Part shown: positions 1-8,709 of the stretch, piece after piece | Layout: each line of letters starts with the position of its first letter | Position numbering within the stretch: position 1 is the stretch's first letter | Assembly: GCF_004217225.1 (NCBI RefSeq) | Contig: NZ_SHKM01000001.1 | Coordinates: 1,526,137-1,590,136, forward strand | Length of the DNA: 64,000 nt | Source: Azospira oryzae | GTDB lineage: Bacteria; Pseudomonadota; Gammaproteobacteria; Burkholderiales; Rhodocyclaceae | Reading direction: 5' to 3' | Translations under genes and position numbers: made by a program | Notes under the pieces: generated by a model | Database searches by the model: none | What the model saw: only the letters and a program-made list of their open reading frames with translations | What the model was told of the DNA's origin: nothing

Positions 1-37
1 GGGCGGAAATGCCGATCTTGACGGTGCGCTTGGCCAT
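1..37 (-). CDS. 5' end of an unidentified gene (partial)
   Basis: Only the first twelve codons lie inside the window. They start at an ATG ending at 37, with a GGAG ribosome site six bases upstream. The peptide MAKRTVKIGISA resembles the start of class I glutamine-amidotransferase or peptidase C26 proteins, and the gene follows the ybdK-like gene on the same strand. Twelve residues cannot establish a family, so the function is left open. Confidence 0.5.
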   Translation of the reverse strand, partial: MAKRTVKIGISA

Positions 38-130
38 GTCTGGCTCCTTTCGATCCGGGTTTCAGGGCATTGCCGCAGCAAGGACAAGCGCCCGGGAGCA
101 CGCCGCAAACCAGGCCCCTCTCGGTGAACG

Positions 131-151
131 CTGTGCCCTCTGTGGCAAAAG
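131..151. repeat. Short dispersed CACAGAGG-type repeat, copy 1
   Basis: These 21 bases match 12919-12939 perfectly in reverse complement, with the core TTTGCCACAGAGGGCACAG. The flanks are also partly alike. Both copies are intergenic. Similar CACAGAGGNCACAGAG runs are scattered through many proteobacterial genomes. No function can be read from the sequence. Confidence 0.6.
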
Positions 152-168
152 CATTTTCAATACACCCG

Positions 169-1293
169 CTACACGCCCCCCGCCCAGCAACGGGCCGAGT
201 GGCGCACCACGTCCTCCAGGGCGCCGCTTTCCTCGTGCCGGGCCCGCAGCCAGGCGCTGCCGTTGGCGCCGCTGCCGGCCATGGCGGCCAGCCGGGCCAG
301 GGGCGCGCGGCTGCCGAGGATGTCGGCGAAGGGCTGCAGGCGCTCCAGGGTGGCCAGCAGGTCGTCCCGCAGCACCAGGCTCTGCTGGCTGCGCGGGTCC
401 ACCAGGGTGGCGTCGAAACCGAAGCGGGTGGCCTGGAAGCGGTTGTAGCCGTAGACCAGGTACAGGCCCTCCTCCACCCGGTCCGCCGGGTAGGGACGCT
501 CCACCAGCAGCCAGAAGGCCAGGGCCTGGACGAAGGCGGCCAGGGCGGCGGCCGTATCCACCTCCAGGGGGGTGTCGCAGATGCGCACCTCCACGGTGCC
601 GAATTCGGGCTTTGGGCGGATGTCCCAGTAGAAGTCCTTGATGCTGCCGATGATGCCGTAGCCCAGCATCTTGGCAAAAAACTCCTCGAAGCCGGCCCAG
701 GTGCTCACCGGCGGCATGTGGCCGGAGAGGGGAAAGGCGGAAACGGCGTGCAGACGCGAGGTCTCGAAGGAGGTGTCCTGCCCCTGGGAAAAGGGCGAGG
801 CCGCCGAGAGGGCGATGAAGTGGGGAATGTAGCGGGACAGCTGATGCGTCAGATACACCGCGTCGTCCCCCGACTCGCAGGCCACGTGGATATGCTGGCC
901 GAAGACGGTGAACTGCTTGGCCAGGTAGCCGTAGAGGCTGGACAACTGCTGGAAGCGCTCGGTGGGGAAGATGCGCCGCTCGTGCCAGCGGTGGAAAGGG
1001 TGGGTGCCGCCGCCGGCGATGGCCAGGTTGAGGCTGCCGGCGGTATGCACCACCGCGTCGCGCATGGCGTGCAGCTCCTCCAGCAGGCTGTCGTGGCGGG
1101 CGTGGGGGCTGCTGTTGAGCTCGATCATGCTCTCGGTGATCTCGGGCTTGATCTCCCCCGGGTGGGCCACCTTCTCCAGGGCCCGCAGCAGGTCCGGGCC
1201 GCCCCGGGTCAGGTCCTGGGTATGGGGGTTGATCACCTGCAGTTCCAGCTCCACCCCCAGGGTGTAGGGACTGACGGACTTGAACTCAAGCAT
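169..1293 (-). CDS. ybdK: Carboxylate-amine ligase, YbdK/GCS2 family
   Basis: This 374-residue protein matches the length and pattern of the YbdK branch of glutamate-cysteine ligase type 2 enzymes. These proteins have an ATP-grasp-like fold and weak gamma-glutamylcysteine ligase activity, and their true substrate is usually unknown. Visible family marks are GVELELQ at residues 13-19, the THPF loop near 97-100 and GQHIHV near 132-137. GAAGGAG lies six bases before the ATG and fixes the start. The start overlaps the end of the upstream antiporter gene by eight bases, which implies translational coupling. The family call is firm and the physiological substrate is not. Confidence 0.85.
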   Translation of the reverse strand: MLEFKSVSPYTLGVELELQVINPHTQDLTRGGPDLLRALEKVAHPGEIKPEITESMIELNSSPHARHDSLLEELHAMRDAVVHTAGSLNLAIAGGGTHPFHRWHERRIFPTERFQQLSSLYGYLAKQFTVFGQHIHVACESGDDAVYLTHQLSRYIPHFIALSAASPFSQGQDTSFETSRLHAVSAFPLSGHMPPVSTWAGFEEFFAKMLGYGIIGSIKDFYWDIRPKPEFGTVEVRICDTPLEVDTAAALAAFVQALAFWLLVERPYPADRVEEGLYLVYGYNRFQATRFGFDATLVDPRSQQSLVLRDDLLATLERLQPFADILGSRAPLARLAAMAGSGANGSAWLRARHEESGALEDVVRHSARCWAGGV

Positions 1294-2530
1294 GCTCGTC
1301 TCCTTCCGGCCGGCTCTCGCCGGCGCCCTTGAAAGCCGCCTGCACAGCCAGGGGGCCGAGGAATTCCAGCAGCACCACCGCCGCCAGCACCAGGTTGCCC
1401 AACCGTTCGCCGAACTGGGGATAGAGGCTGGTGAGGTCGTGCACCAGGGCGATGGCCACCCCGGACATGGGCAGCAAAGCCAGGCTCAGCCAGGCATGCT
1501 GGCGCCAGGTAATGCGGGAGAAAGGTGCGGTGAGCATGACCCCGGCCGCCTTGCCCAGGCTGCGGGCCGCCAGATAGGCCAGCACCGGCAGGCCGGCGGC
1601 CAGCACCGCCGTCAGGGGCAGGCTGGCCCCGGTGAGGACGAAAAGGACGATGTAGAAGAGCTGGGCGGCGCCCCCCAGGTCCACGCTGAGCAGGGCGTAG
1701 CGGCTGTCCCACTGGCGGCAGGCCAGGCCGAACACCAGCAGGGCCAGGAACACCGACAGCTGGAAGGCGTGGGCCAGGCCCACCGCCGCCAGCAGCATGC
1801 CGGCCAGGAGGATGAACTGGGAGAACTTGGATTCAGGCCCCTTGCCCAGCAGGCGGGCGCCCCACAGCACCAGGCGGGCGGCCAGGCTGCCCAGCAGCAC
1901 CGAACCCAGCAGCAGGTAGAGGGGATGCAGCAGGGTCTTGTGCCAGGGCGCCGCATTTTCCGCATGGGCCACCGAGAGCAGGGTGGTGGCGGTGAGGAAG
2001 GCGAGCAGGGTGTTGATGGCCACCAGGGCCAGGGTGCGCTCCGTCACCTGGCCTTCGGCCCGGAATTCCCGGGCCACCAGCAGCACCACGGCAGGCGAGG
2101 TGGACAGGCCGATGGCCGCCGCCAGGCCCGCCTCCACCCGGGTGAAGCCGAACAGGCACAGCACCCCGGCCATGGCGGCGAAGGCCAGGGCCGATTCGAG
2201 CAGGGCCGCGGCCAGCAGGGAGCGGTCCCGCTTGAACCAGGTCAGGTCCAGGCGCCGGCCCAGGTCGAAGAGGATCAGGCCCACGGCCACGTCGAAGAAG
2301 AGCCGGGTTTCCCCCAGCAGGGGATGCAGGGACCAGCCCGGCGGCAGCCAGGGACCGGCCTGGCCCAGCAGCAGGCCGGCCAGGAGCCAGCCCAGCAGGC
2401 GCGGCAGTTTCAGGCGGCGGGCCAGCTCGCCGCCGAACAGCCCGGCCAGCAGCAGGCTGCCGAACAGGGCGGCGGGGCCCAGGGCCGGCGGCAGGGCCGG
2501 CAGAAAAGCGAAAGAGATGTTTCCGTCCAT
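1286..2530 (-). CDS. Cation:proton antiporter, CPA2-type membrane domain
   Basis: The 414 residues form about a dozen hydrophobic segments typical of the sodium/hydrogen exchanger domain of KefB/CPA2 antiporters, which exchange Na+ or K+ for protons across the inner membrane. There is no C-terminal TrkA-N (RCK) nucleotide-binding domain, so this is a membrane-only member. A GGGAG sequence about nine bases upstream supports the ATG at 2530. It lies between a cation ATPase and the ybdK-like ligase, all on one strand, which fits an ion-homeostasis cluster. The transported ion cannot be told from sequence. Confidence 0.82.
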   Translation of the reverse strand: MDGNISFAFLPALPPALGPAALFGSLLLAGLFGGELARRLKLPRLLGWLLAGLLLGQAGPWLPPGWSLHPLLGETRLFFDVAVGLILFDLGRRLDLTWFKRDRSLLAAALLESALAFAAMAGVLCLFGFTRVEAGLAAAIGLSTSPAVVLLVAREFRAEGQVTERTLALVAINTLLAFLTATTLLSVAHAENAAPWHKTLLHPLYLLLGSVLLGSLAARLVLWGARLLGKGPESKFSQFILLAGMLLAAVGLAHAFQLSVFLALLVFGLACRQWDSRYALLSVDLGGAAQLFYIVLFVLTGASLPLTAVLAAGLPVLAYLAARSLGKAAGVMLTAPFSRITWRQHAWLSLALLPMSGVAIALVHDLTSLYPQFGERLGNLVLAAVVLLEFLGPLAVQAAFKGAGESRPEGDEHA

Positions 2531-2647
2531 AGCGCGGTGCTCCCATGGGACGGCTGTTCAGCAATGTCTCAACAATGCGGCGCCCGGGCGGCCTGCCCGA
2601 TGGGGCAGGAGCGGTCAGCGCACAGCCTGTTTTTGTTATTGAAAGAC

Positions 2648-2666
2648 GGGCGCCGGCAAGGCGCCC
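2648..2666 (-). terminator. Possible terminator after the cation ATPase gene
   Basis: GGGCGCC and GGCGCCC form a perfect seven-pair stem with a five-base loop. On the reverse strand it is followed by GTCTTTC, a short T-rich run. It sits in the 186-base gap downstream of the ATPase gene. A second GC hairpin of the CCCGGG type adjoins it. The weak T tract keeps confidence low. Confidence 0.35.
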
Positions 2667-2716
2667 CGGGATCATCCCCGGGGGCGGGGACGGTGGAGGC
2701 CGTAGGTTACTTCAGG

Positions 2717-5464
2717 TCAGAGTCGGCCGGACCCCGGCAAGTTCCGTACGGCCTGACGGCGCGCAAAGCCCAGGCGCAGACGCTTCTCGGTGCCGATGAC
2801 CAGGCCGCAGAAGAGGGCGAAAGCGCCGATTTCCAGCCATTCCGTGAGGCCGATGGGGGCCGTGGCGAAGAGCCGGTTCATGATCGGCGCGTAGGTGAAC
2901 AGCAGCTGCAGGGCCGCCATGGTGCCGATGCCGCCCCAGAACCAGCGGTTGGTGAACAGGCCGATGCTCCAGAAGGAATGGGTGAGGGAGCGGCAGTTGA
3001 AGAGATAGACCGTTTCCACCAGCACGAACACATTGACCGCCACGGTGCGGGCCTCGGCCAGGGTGTGGCCCTGGTCCAACTCCCGCAGGAAGAGGCCGAA
3101 GGCGCCGAGCAGCAGCAACAGGCTCACCAGCAGGATGCGCCCCACCAGAGGGGCGTCCAGCACCGGCGTCTGGGGCGCCCGGGGCGGGCGGGCCATGACG
3201 CCCTTCTCGATGGGCTCGAAGGCCAGCATGAGGCCGAGGAACACGGCCGTGGTCATGTTGATCCACAGGATCTGCAGGGGCGTGATGGGCAGGGTGGCGC
3301 CGGCAACGATGGCGGCGACGATGACCAGGCCCTCGCCGAAATTGGTGGGCAGAGTCCAGGTGATGAACTTCACCAGGTTGTCGAAGACGCCACGGCCCTC
3401 CTCCACCGCTGCCTCGATGGCGGCGAAGTTGTCGTCGGTGAGGACCATGGCGGCGGCCTCCTTGGCCACCTCGGTGCCGGTGATGCCCATGGCGATGCCG
3501 ATATTGGCCTGCTTCAGGGCCGGGGCGTCGTTCACCCCGTCGCCGGTCATGGCCACCACCTGGCCCTGGGCCTGCAGGGCCCGCACCAGACGCAGCTTCT
3601 GTTCCGGCTCGACCCGGGCGAAGACGTTGATCTGCTGCACCGCCGCCTGCAGCCCGGCATCGTCCAGGGCCGCCAGTTCGCCGCCGGAGAGGGCCTGCTC
3701 GCCCTCGGCGGCGATGCCGATCTGGCGGGCGATGGCCAGGGCGGTGACGGCATGATCGCCGGTGATCATCTTGACCCGGATGCCGGCGTTGCGGCAGGCC
3801 TTCACCGCCGCCACGGCCTGGGCCCGGGGCGGGTCCATCATGCCGATCAGGCCCAGGTAGTCCAGGCCCTCGCCGGCGATCAGGGAGTCGGCCTCCAGCA
3901 CGGCCTCGGCCGCCCAGCCGCGGCGGGCCACGGCCAGCACCCGCAGGCCCCGGGCCGCCATCTCCCGGGCCTGGCGCTCGATGGCGGCGGCGTCGGCTGC
4001 GCTCAGGGGCACCGGCTGGCCTTCCGCATTGCAGCGGCGGCGGCAGTGGGGCAGCAGCTTTTCCAGGGCGCCCTTGGCATAGACCACCAGGCCGCCGTCG
4101 CCCCGGTGCAGGGTGGCCATGTACTGGCGGGCCGAGTCGAAGGGCAGTTCATCCTGGCGCGGATAGAGGGAAAGCAGGGTGTGCTCGTCCAGCCCGGCCT
4201 TGCGCGCCGCCACCAGCAGGGCGGCCTCCGTCGGGTCGCCGCTGATCTGCCAGTGGCGCCCCTCCTTGAAGAGGCCGGCGTCGTTGCACAGGGCGGCGGC
4301 CAGCAGGGTTTCCCGCAGGGCCGGCTCCGGCGGCGCCTCGTTGCCCAGACGACGGCCGCCGATCTCCCCTTCCGGGGCGTAGCCGTTGCCGCTCACCGGG
4401 TAGGCGATGCCGCCGGCCACCACTTCCCGCACCGTCATCTGGTTTTCGGTGAGGGTGCCGGTCTTGTCGGAGCAGATCACCGTGGTGCTGCCCAGGGTTT
4501 CCACCGCCGGCAGCTTGCGGATGATGGCGCGGCGCTTGGCCATGCGCGAGACGCCGATGGCCAGGGTGATGGTCATGGCCGCCGGCAGGCCTTCGGGAAT
4601 GGCGCCCACGGCCAGGGCCACCGCCGCCATGAACATCTCGAAGGGGGATTCGCCGCGCCACAGGCCGACGGCAAAGGTGAACAGGGCCAGGGCACCGATG
4701 GCCATCAGCAGCCAGTTGGAAAAGGCCGCCATCTTGCGGGTGAGGGGCGTCATCAGGTCCGGCGTCTCGCCCATCAGCTTGGAGATGCGGCCGGTCTCGG
4801 TGGCGTCGCCGGTGGCGATGGTGATGCCGGCGCCCTGGCCGCTCACCACCATGGTGCCGGCGTAGGCCATGTTGCCCCGGTCTGCCAGCAGGGTTTCCGG
4901 CGGCAGGGTCTCGGCGTGCTTGTCGCTGGCCGTGGATTCGCCGGTGAGGGCCGCCTCCATGGCCTTCATCTCCTTGGCCCGGAACAGGCGCAGGTCCGCC
5001 GGCACCTTGTCGCCGGCGGCCAGCAGCACCACGTCGCCGGGCACCAGGGCGCGGGAGGGCAGGCGCTTCTTCTCCCCTTCCCGCAGCACCGTCACCTCGC
5101 TGGCGACGGAACGGGCCAGGGCCGCCAGGGCGCTCTCCGCCTTGCCTTCCTGGATGAAGCCGATGATGGCGTTGATCAGGGTGACCCCGAAGATGACCCC
5201 CGAATCCACCCACTCGCCGAGAAAGGCGGTGACGGCCCCGGCCAGCAGCAGCACCAGCACCAGGGGCTGGGCGAACTGCAGGGCGAAGCGCAGCAGGGGA
5301 CCCTTGCCCGGCTTGGGCGTCAGCCGGTTCTCGCCGTGGGTCTGGCGGCGGCATTCCACCTCGGCCTCCGACAGCCCTTCGGCGCAGGAGGTCTGCCAAT
5401 GCTCGGCTACGGCATCGCCGGAAAGGTGGTGCCAGACGGGTGAGGAAGCATCGGGACGGGGCAT
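2717..5464 (-). CDS. P2-type cation-transporting ATPase
   Basis: This 915-residue pump has all core P-type motifs in order: the actuator TGES at about 174-177, PEGLPA in TM4 near 290-295, the phosphorylated DKTGT at 333-337, and ITGDH and TGDGVND in the P domain. It ends with the usual six-helix C-terminal membrane region. PEGLP in TM4 and an N-terminal cation-ATPase domain (HWQTSCAEGLSEAEVE) place it with P2 pumps (PacL, calcium or Na+/K+-like) rather than heavy-metal P1B pumps, and no N-terminal CxxC domain is present. Calcium, magnesium, sodium or potassium are all possible substrates. Confidence 0.9.
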   Translation of the reverse strand: MPRPDASSPVWHHLSGDAVAEHWQTSCAEGLSEAEVECRRQTHGENRLTPKPGKGPLLRFALQFAQPLVLVLLLAGAVTAFLGEWVDSGVIFGVTLINAIIGFIQEGKAESALAALARSVASEVTVLREGEKKRLPSRALVPGDVVLLAAGDKVPADLRLFRAKEMKAMEAALTGESTASDKHAETLPPETLLADRGNMAYAGTMVVSGQGAGITIATGDATETGRISKLMGETPDLMTPLTRKMAAFSNWLLMAIGALALFTFAVGLWRGESPFEMFMAAVALAVGAIPEGLPAAMTITLAIGVSRMAKRRAIIRKLPAVETLGSTTVICSDKTGTLTENQMTVREVVAGGIAYPVSGNGYAPEGEIGGRRLGNEAPPEPALRETLLAAALCNDAGLFKEGRHWQISGDPTEAALLVAARKAGLDEHTLLSLYPRQDELPFDSARQYMATLHRGDGGLVVYAKGALEKLLPHCRRRCNAEGQPVPLSAADAAAIERQAREMAARGLRVLAVARRGWAAEAVLEADSLIAGEGLDYLGLIGMMDPPRAQAVAAVKACRNAGIRVKMITGDHAVTALAIARQIGIAAEGEQALSGGELAALDDAGLQAAVQQINVFARVEPEQKLRLVRALQAQGQVVAMTGDGVNDAPALKQANIGIAMGITGTEVAKEAAAMVLTDDNFAAIEAAVEEGRGVFDNLVKFITWTLPTNFGEGLVIVAAIVAGATLPITPLQILWINMTTAVFLGLMLAFEPIEKGVMARPPRAPQTPVLDAPLVGRILLVSLLLLLGAFGLFLRELDQGHTLAEARTVAVNVFVLVETVYLFNCRSLTHSFWSIGLFTNRWFWGGIGTMAALQLLFTYAPIMNRLFATAPIGLTEWLEIGAFALFCGLVIGTEKRLRLGFARRQAVRNLPGSGRL

Positions 5465-5528
5465 GGTGGGCGAGAAGGCAATGACGACAGCCTTATTGTC
5501 CGCCCTTTCCCCTTTCCGGTGGAGTACG

Positions 5529-6734
5529 TCAGGCTCCCGACACGGCCTTGTGCAAACGGCTGCCGCCGAGCCAGGCGGCCAGCCCGGCCAGGCTGACGAT
5601 GCCGCCGCAGAGGCAGACGCCGCTCCAGCCGGCAGCGCCGTAGGCGGCGGCAGAGACCAGGGAGCCGGCGGCGCCGCCGATGAAATAGCAGGTCATGTAG
5701 GCCGCCGTCAGCCGGTTGCGGGCCTCGGGCCGGATGCGGTAGATGGCGCCCTGGTTGCTCACGTGCACGCCCTGCACCGCCAGGTCCAGAGCCAGCACGC
5801 CGAGGATCAGGGCCGCCAGGGACAGGGGCGCGAAATAGAGGGAGCCCCAGGAGAGCAGCAGCAGCCACCAGCCCAGGGTGGTGGCCCGGTCGCCGTGGCC
5901 CCGGTCCGCCAGATGGCCGACGGCGGAGGCAGCCAGGGCGCCGGCGGCGCCGGCCAGGCCGAAGAGGCCGATGGTGACTTCGGAAAAGCCGTAGGCGGGG
6001 CCGGCCAGGAGGAAGGCCATGGAAGTCCACAACACGCTGAAGGCGGCGAAGGCGGCGGCGCCGAGGAAGGCCCGCAGGCGCAGGCTCGGCTCCTCCCGGA
6101 AGAGGCCGAGCACCGACAGCAGCAGCCGCGGGTAGCTGAGGCCGACGCTGTGCTGATAGCGGGGCAGGCGCCGGGCCAGCACCAGGGCCGCCAGGGCCAT
6201 GGCCGCGGCGCCGACCCAATAGACCGTGCGCCAGCCGCCCAGGGTGGCCAGGGCCCCGGCCACGGTGCGGGCCAGCAGGATGCCCAGCAGCAGGCCGCTC
6301 ATCACCGTGCCCACCACCTTGCCGCGCTGGGCCGGCGCCGCCAGGGTCGCCGCCAGGGGCACCAGCACCTGGGCCACCACGGAGAACAGTCCGGCCAGGG
6401 CGGTGCCGACGAAGACGCCGGCCATGGAGGGCGACAGGGCGGTGACCAGCAGGCCCGCCGCCGCCAGCAGGGTCATCACCACGATCAGGCGGCGCCGCTC
6501 CAGCAGGTCGCCCAGGGGCACGATCAGCAGCAGGCCCAGGGCGTAGCCCAGCTGGGCCGTGGTGACGATGGCCCCGGCCCCGGCGGCGGACAGCCCCATC
6601 TCCCGGGCGATGGCCGGCAGCAGGGGCTGGGCGTAGTAGTTGCCGGCCACGGCCAGGCCGGTGGCGACGGACATGATGGGCACCAGGCCGGGCGTCAGGC
6701 CCGGGGTGACAGGAACGGCGGCAGCAGAGGACAC
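5529..6734 (-). CDS. Major facilitator superfamily exporter (DHA1-like)
   Basis: The 401 residues make twelve predicted membrane spans. The conserved cytoplasmic loop GDLLERRRL sits between TM2 and TM3 (family motif A), and NYYAQPLLP lies in the first span, a pattern common in AraJ/YdhP-type drug or metabolite exporters. The gene is divergent from a LysR regulator 134 bases away, so that regulator probably controls it. The substrate is unknown. Confidence 0.85.
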   Translation of the reverse strand: MSSAAAVPVTPGLTPGLVPIMSVATGLAVAGNYYAQPLLPAIAREMGLSAAGAGAIVTTAQLGYALGLLLIVPLGDLLERRRLIVVMTLLAAAGLLVTALSPSMAGVFVGTALAGLFSVVAQVLVPLAATLAAPAQRGKVVGTVMSGLLLGILLARTVAGALATLGGWRTVYWVGAAAMALAALVLARRLPRYQHSVGLSYPRLLLSVLGLFREEPSLRLRAFLGAAAFAAFSVLWTSMAFLLAGPAYGFSEVTIGLFGLAGAAGALAASAVGHLADRGHGDRATTLGWWLLLLSWGSLYFAPLSLAALILGVLALDLAVQGVHVSNQGAIYRIRPEARNRLTAAYMTCYFIGGAAGSLVSAAAYGAAGWSGVCLCGGIVSLAGLAAWLGGSRLHKAVSGA

Positions 6735-6821
6735 GGCAATCTCCAGGGGAAGGTGGGCGCCCCGGTCCCGGCCGGAGCGGCGTTATGTGGCGCCAGTATG
6801 GGAATGGCGGATCAATGACGC

Positions 6822-6831
6822 CAATGCATTG
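6822..6831. promoter_or_regulatory. Candidate operator between MFS and LysR genes
   Basis: CAATGCATTG is a perfect ten-base palindrome in the divergent promoter region, 38 bases before the LysR start. It is preceded by another CAATG in direct orientation (6813-6817). Position and symmetry suit a regulator site. No binding evidence exists. Confidence 0.3.
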
Positions 6832-6868
6832 TTATCATCCAACCAATCCATTTTTCAGATTGATCGCC

Positions 6869-7741
6869 ATGAACCTGCGCCAGATCGACTATGCCGTGGC
6901 GGTGGCCGAAACCGGCAGCTTCACCCGGGCCGCCGAGCGCTGCCACACGGTGCAATCCGCCCTCAGCCACCAGATCTCCCGCCTGGAGGAGCAGCTGGGA
7001 GCCCGCCTCTTCGAGCGCACCTCCCGCCGGGTGGCCCTGACCCCGGCCGGCCGCACCTTTCTCACCCACGCCCGCCAGGTGCAGGAAGCCGCCCGCCGCC
7101 TGGGAGACGAAATGGCCGCCGCCACCGGCGAGATCCGGGGCACCCTGACCCTGGGCACCATCTCCACCCTCACCGTGGTGAACCTGCCCGCCCTCCTCGC
7201 CGACTTCCACCGCCGCCACCCCCAGGTGGACATCCGCCTGCACACCGGCATGAGCGACCGCCTGCTGGAAGAACTGCGGCAGCAGGAAACGGATGCCGCC
7301 TTCATCGGCGTCTGGCCCGGCGAGCCGGTGGCCGGGGTGGACGCCCGCATCCTCAGCGAAGAGCCCCTGGTGGCCCTGCTGCACCCGGACCATGCCCTGG
7401 CCGGGCGCAAGCGCCTGAGCCTGGCCGAACTGGCCCGGCAAACCCTGGTGGACTACCAGGCCGGCACCGGCCCCCGGCAACAGACCGACGCCGCCTTCCA
7501 GGCCGCCGCCATCGAGCGCCGGGTGACGGTGGAGGTCAATCACGTGGAATGGCTGGAGGCCCTGGTGCGGCAAAACGTCGGCATCGCCCTGGTGCCCCTG
7601 GCAACGGCCGCCCACTACCCGGGGCTGGTCACCATCCCGGTCCAGGCCGCACCCCGTCGCCGGGTCTACTTCGCCTGGGGCCGCCACCCCACCCCGGCCG
7701 CCCTGGCCTTTCTTGGGCTGGTGCAGCAGGCGCTGGAGTGA
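6869..7741 (+). CDS. LysR-family transcriptional regulator
   Basis: This 290-residue protein has an N-terminal winged helix-turn-helix (residues about 3-60, with the typical AVAETGSFTRAAE and SALSHQISRLEEQLG segments). A LysR substrate-binding domain follows from about residue 90. The start MNLRQID at 6869 is preferred because it aligns with the usual LysR start. An earlier in-frame ATG at 6785 would add an unrelated tail. It is divergent from the MFS exporter, its likely target. Confidence 0.88.
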   Translation: MNLRQIDYAVAVAETGSFTRAAERCHTVQSALSHQISRLEEQLGARLFERTSRRVALTPAGRTFLTHARQVQEAARRLGDEMAAATGEIRGTLTLGTISTLTVVNLPALLADFHRRHPQVDIRLHTGMSDRLLEELRQQETDAAFIGVWPGEPVAGVDARILSEEPLVALLHPDHALAGRKRLSLAELARQTLVDYQAGTGPRQQTDAAFQAAAIERRVTVEVNHVEWLEALVRQNVGIALVPLATAAHYPGLVTIPVQAAPRRRVYFAWGRHPTPAALAFLGLVQQALE

Positions 7742-7779
7742 GCGGCGGGACGCTCAGGGCATCCCGGTCTGGGAGGCAG

Positions 7780-8145
7780 GAGGGACGGACCTTTCGGCCA
7801 TGGCATGGCGGAGAGGGGCGTCGCTGTTGGGTTGTGGGGCTGGTGCTTTTCGGCAGGGGATATTGCCTGTGAGGCTGAATCCTCAGGCGTGGTGGGTTGA
7901 TTGACCGCTGTGTTCCGCGCCTGACGCGCGGGTTACTTGTTCTTGTCTCGCCAAGAATAAGTAACCAACAAGAAGGCGAGCCCGGTTTGGCGCCCCTGCG
8001 GGGTCCCCTGCGCTACTCGCTTCCGGCGGGGGCTGCGCAACTCGGCCTACGGCCTCAGACAGTGCTCGCCCATTTTCTGCCAGAAGCTCCGTTGCTCGGC
8101 GCCGCACAGGGCGGGATTGGCGCTTGCCGGATTCAGCTATCGACC
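7780..8145 (+). repeat. Repeat A, copy 1 (low-coordinate border of cassette array 1)
   Basis: This stretch of about 366 bases is closely similar to 50250-50620. It starts with a hairpin (7784-7822). A second long hairpin, GGTTACTTGTTCTTG paired with CAAGAATAAGTAACC, lies at 7931-7966. The copies differ at paired positions in that stem, which suggests the structure is kept. Small reading frames inside it look like non-coding by-products. In reverse orientation it also resembles repeat B at the other end of the array, so the array lies between diverged inverted repeats. Confidence 0.8.
7784..7822. repeat. Palindromic (REP-like) hairpin at the outer edge of repeat A1
   Basis: Two 19-base arms around one base (GACGGACCTTTCGGCCATG and CATGGCGGAGAGGGGCGTC) form a long imperfect hairpin. 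Related hairpins occur at 10642-10682, 43012-43065, 49041-49089, 50255-50293 and 53169-53208, several preceded by GGAGGCAG or GGCAG. Four of these lie at the outer edges of cassette islands 1 and 3. Confidence 0.6.
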
Positions 8146-8175
8146 TAAAACGGGAATGACCTAGGGAAAGCAGAT

Positions 8176-8255
8176 GTTCAACGTTAAATTAAGCGGCGTG
8201 CCGCTTGTGGCGCGTCTGAGCGACTGAAGGGAACGGTTTTGATGTGATGTTAGGG
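8176..8255 (-). other. attC site 1c (end of array 1)
   Basis: On the reverse strand the site runs from R'' CCCTAAC (8249-8255) to a perfect R' GTTGAAC (8176-8182), 80 bases, with internal dyad symmetry around GCGGCACGCCGC. It is clearly similar to the attC at 52166-52246 in array 3. It follows the lipoprotein gene and is the last recombination site before repeat A. Confidence 0.8.
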
Positions 8256-8272
8256 AGCATTAGTTCCTAAAC

Positions 8273-8602
8273 TCACATCAATTGTTTGACATGTTGAAAG
8301 CTACACGTCGTTGGTGGCGTATCACTCAAGAAACGCCATTTAACAACGACATGATCAGCAGCCCGGATTGATAAAACGTAATCACACTGGTCCGATCTGC
8401 GACTTACAAGTTCATAGGTTTGGGAATTCACTTCACGCCGCTCAAATGACCACTCAATCGGATGGTCATATTTCGGCAATGGCTTTCCGACATATTGATC
8501 CAACACCGTTTCCATATCTTGGTAAGTGACCATCGGAACACAGCCACATAGAAAGCACAGAATCGAGAGAAGAATACCTTTCTCGACGGCAGCCACAAGC
8601 AT
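8273..8602 (-). CDS. Putative lipoprotein, cassette-borne, unknown function
   Basis: The 109-residue product begins with a hydrophobic signal sequence ending in LCFLCGC, whose cysteine at about residue 21 looks like a lipobox. It is therefore probably an envelope lipoprotein. The rest is a small soluble domain with two further cysteines (QCDYV and TCSF) and no family I recognise. The ATG lies just inside the cassette junction, where GTTAGGGAGCCGCGC supplies an AGGGAG ribosome site, so the recombination site itself creates the translation signal. Confidence 0.65.
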   Translation of the reverse strand: MLVAAVEKGILLSILCFLCGCVPMVTYQDMETVLDQYVGKPLPKYDHPIEWSFERREVNSQTYELVSRRSDQCDYVLSIRAADHVVVKWRFLSDTPPTTCSFQHVKQLM

Positions 8603-8610
8603 GCGCGGCT

Positions 8611-8665
8611 CCCTAACGTGGAGCTAATCGGACCTGCGCGGATTTTCGCGCAGGTCCGGTTGAGC
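8611..8665 (-). other. attC site 1b
   Basis: This compact 55-base site has R'' GCTCAAC (8659-8665) and R' GTTAGGG (8611-8617) on the reverse strand. They surround a perfect ten-pair stem, GACCTGCGCG at 8631-8640 with CGCGCAGGTC at 8647-8656. The shape is that of a folded bottom-strand attC substrate for an IntI recombinase. Confidence 0.85.
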
Positions 8666-8709
8666 GCAGACAGACATAGCGATGAGAACTACAACCATAC
8701 CAATTGACC

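Noticed and set aside
1280-5443. Very long forward-strand open frame antisense to the antiporter and ATPase genes
   Set aside because: Its translation is Gln/Gly/Ala/His-rich low complexity, a by-product of high GC codon use on the reverse strand. The reverse-strand ATPase has all catalytic motifs.
7883-8107. Reverse-strand frame MRRRATELLAENG inside repeat A, also at 50371-50583
   Set aside because: The frame lies across hairpins and differs between copies by frame-neutral and frame-changing drift. It resembles spurious frames that recur in this repeat type, with no ribosome site.
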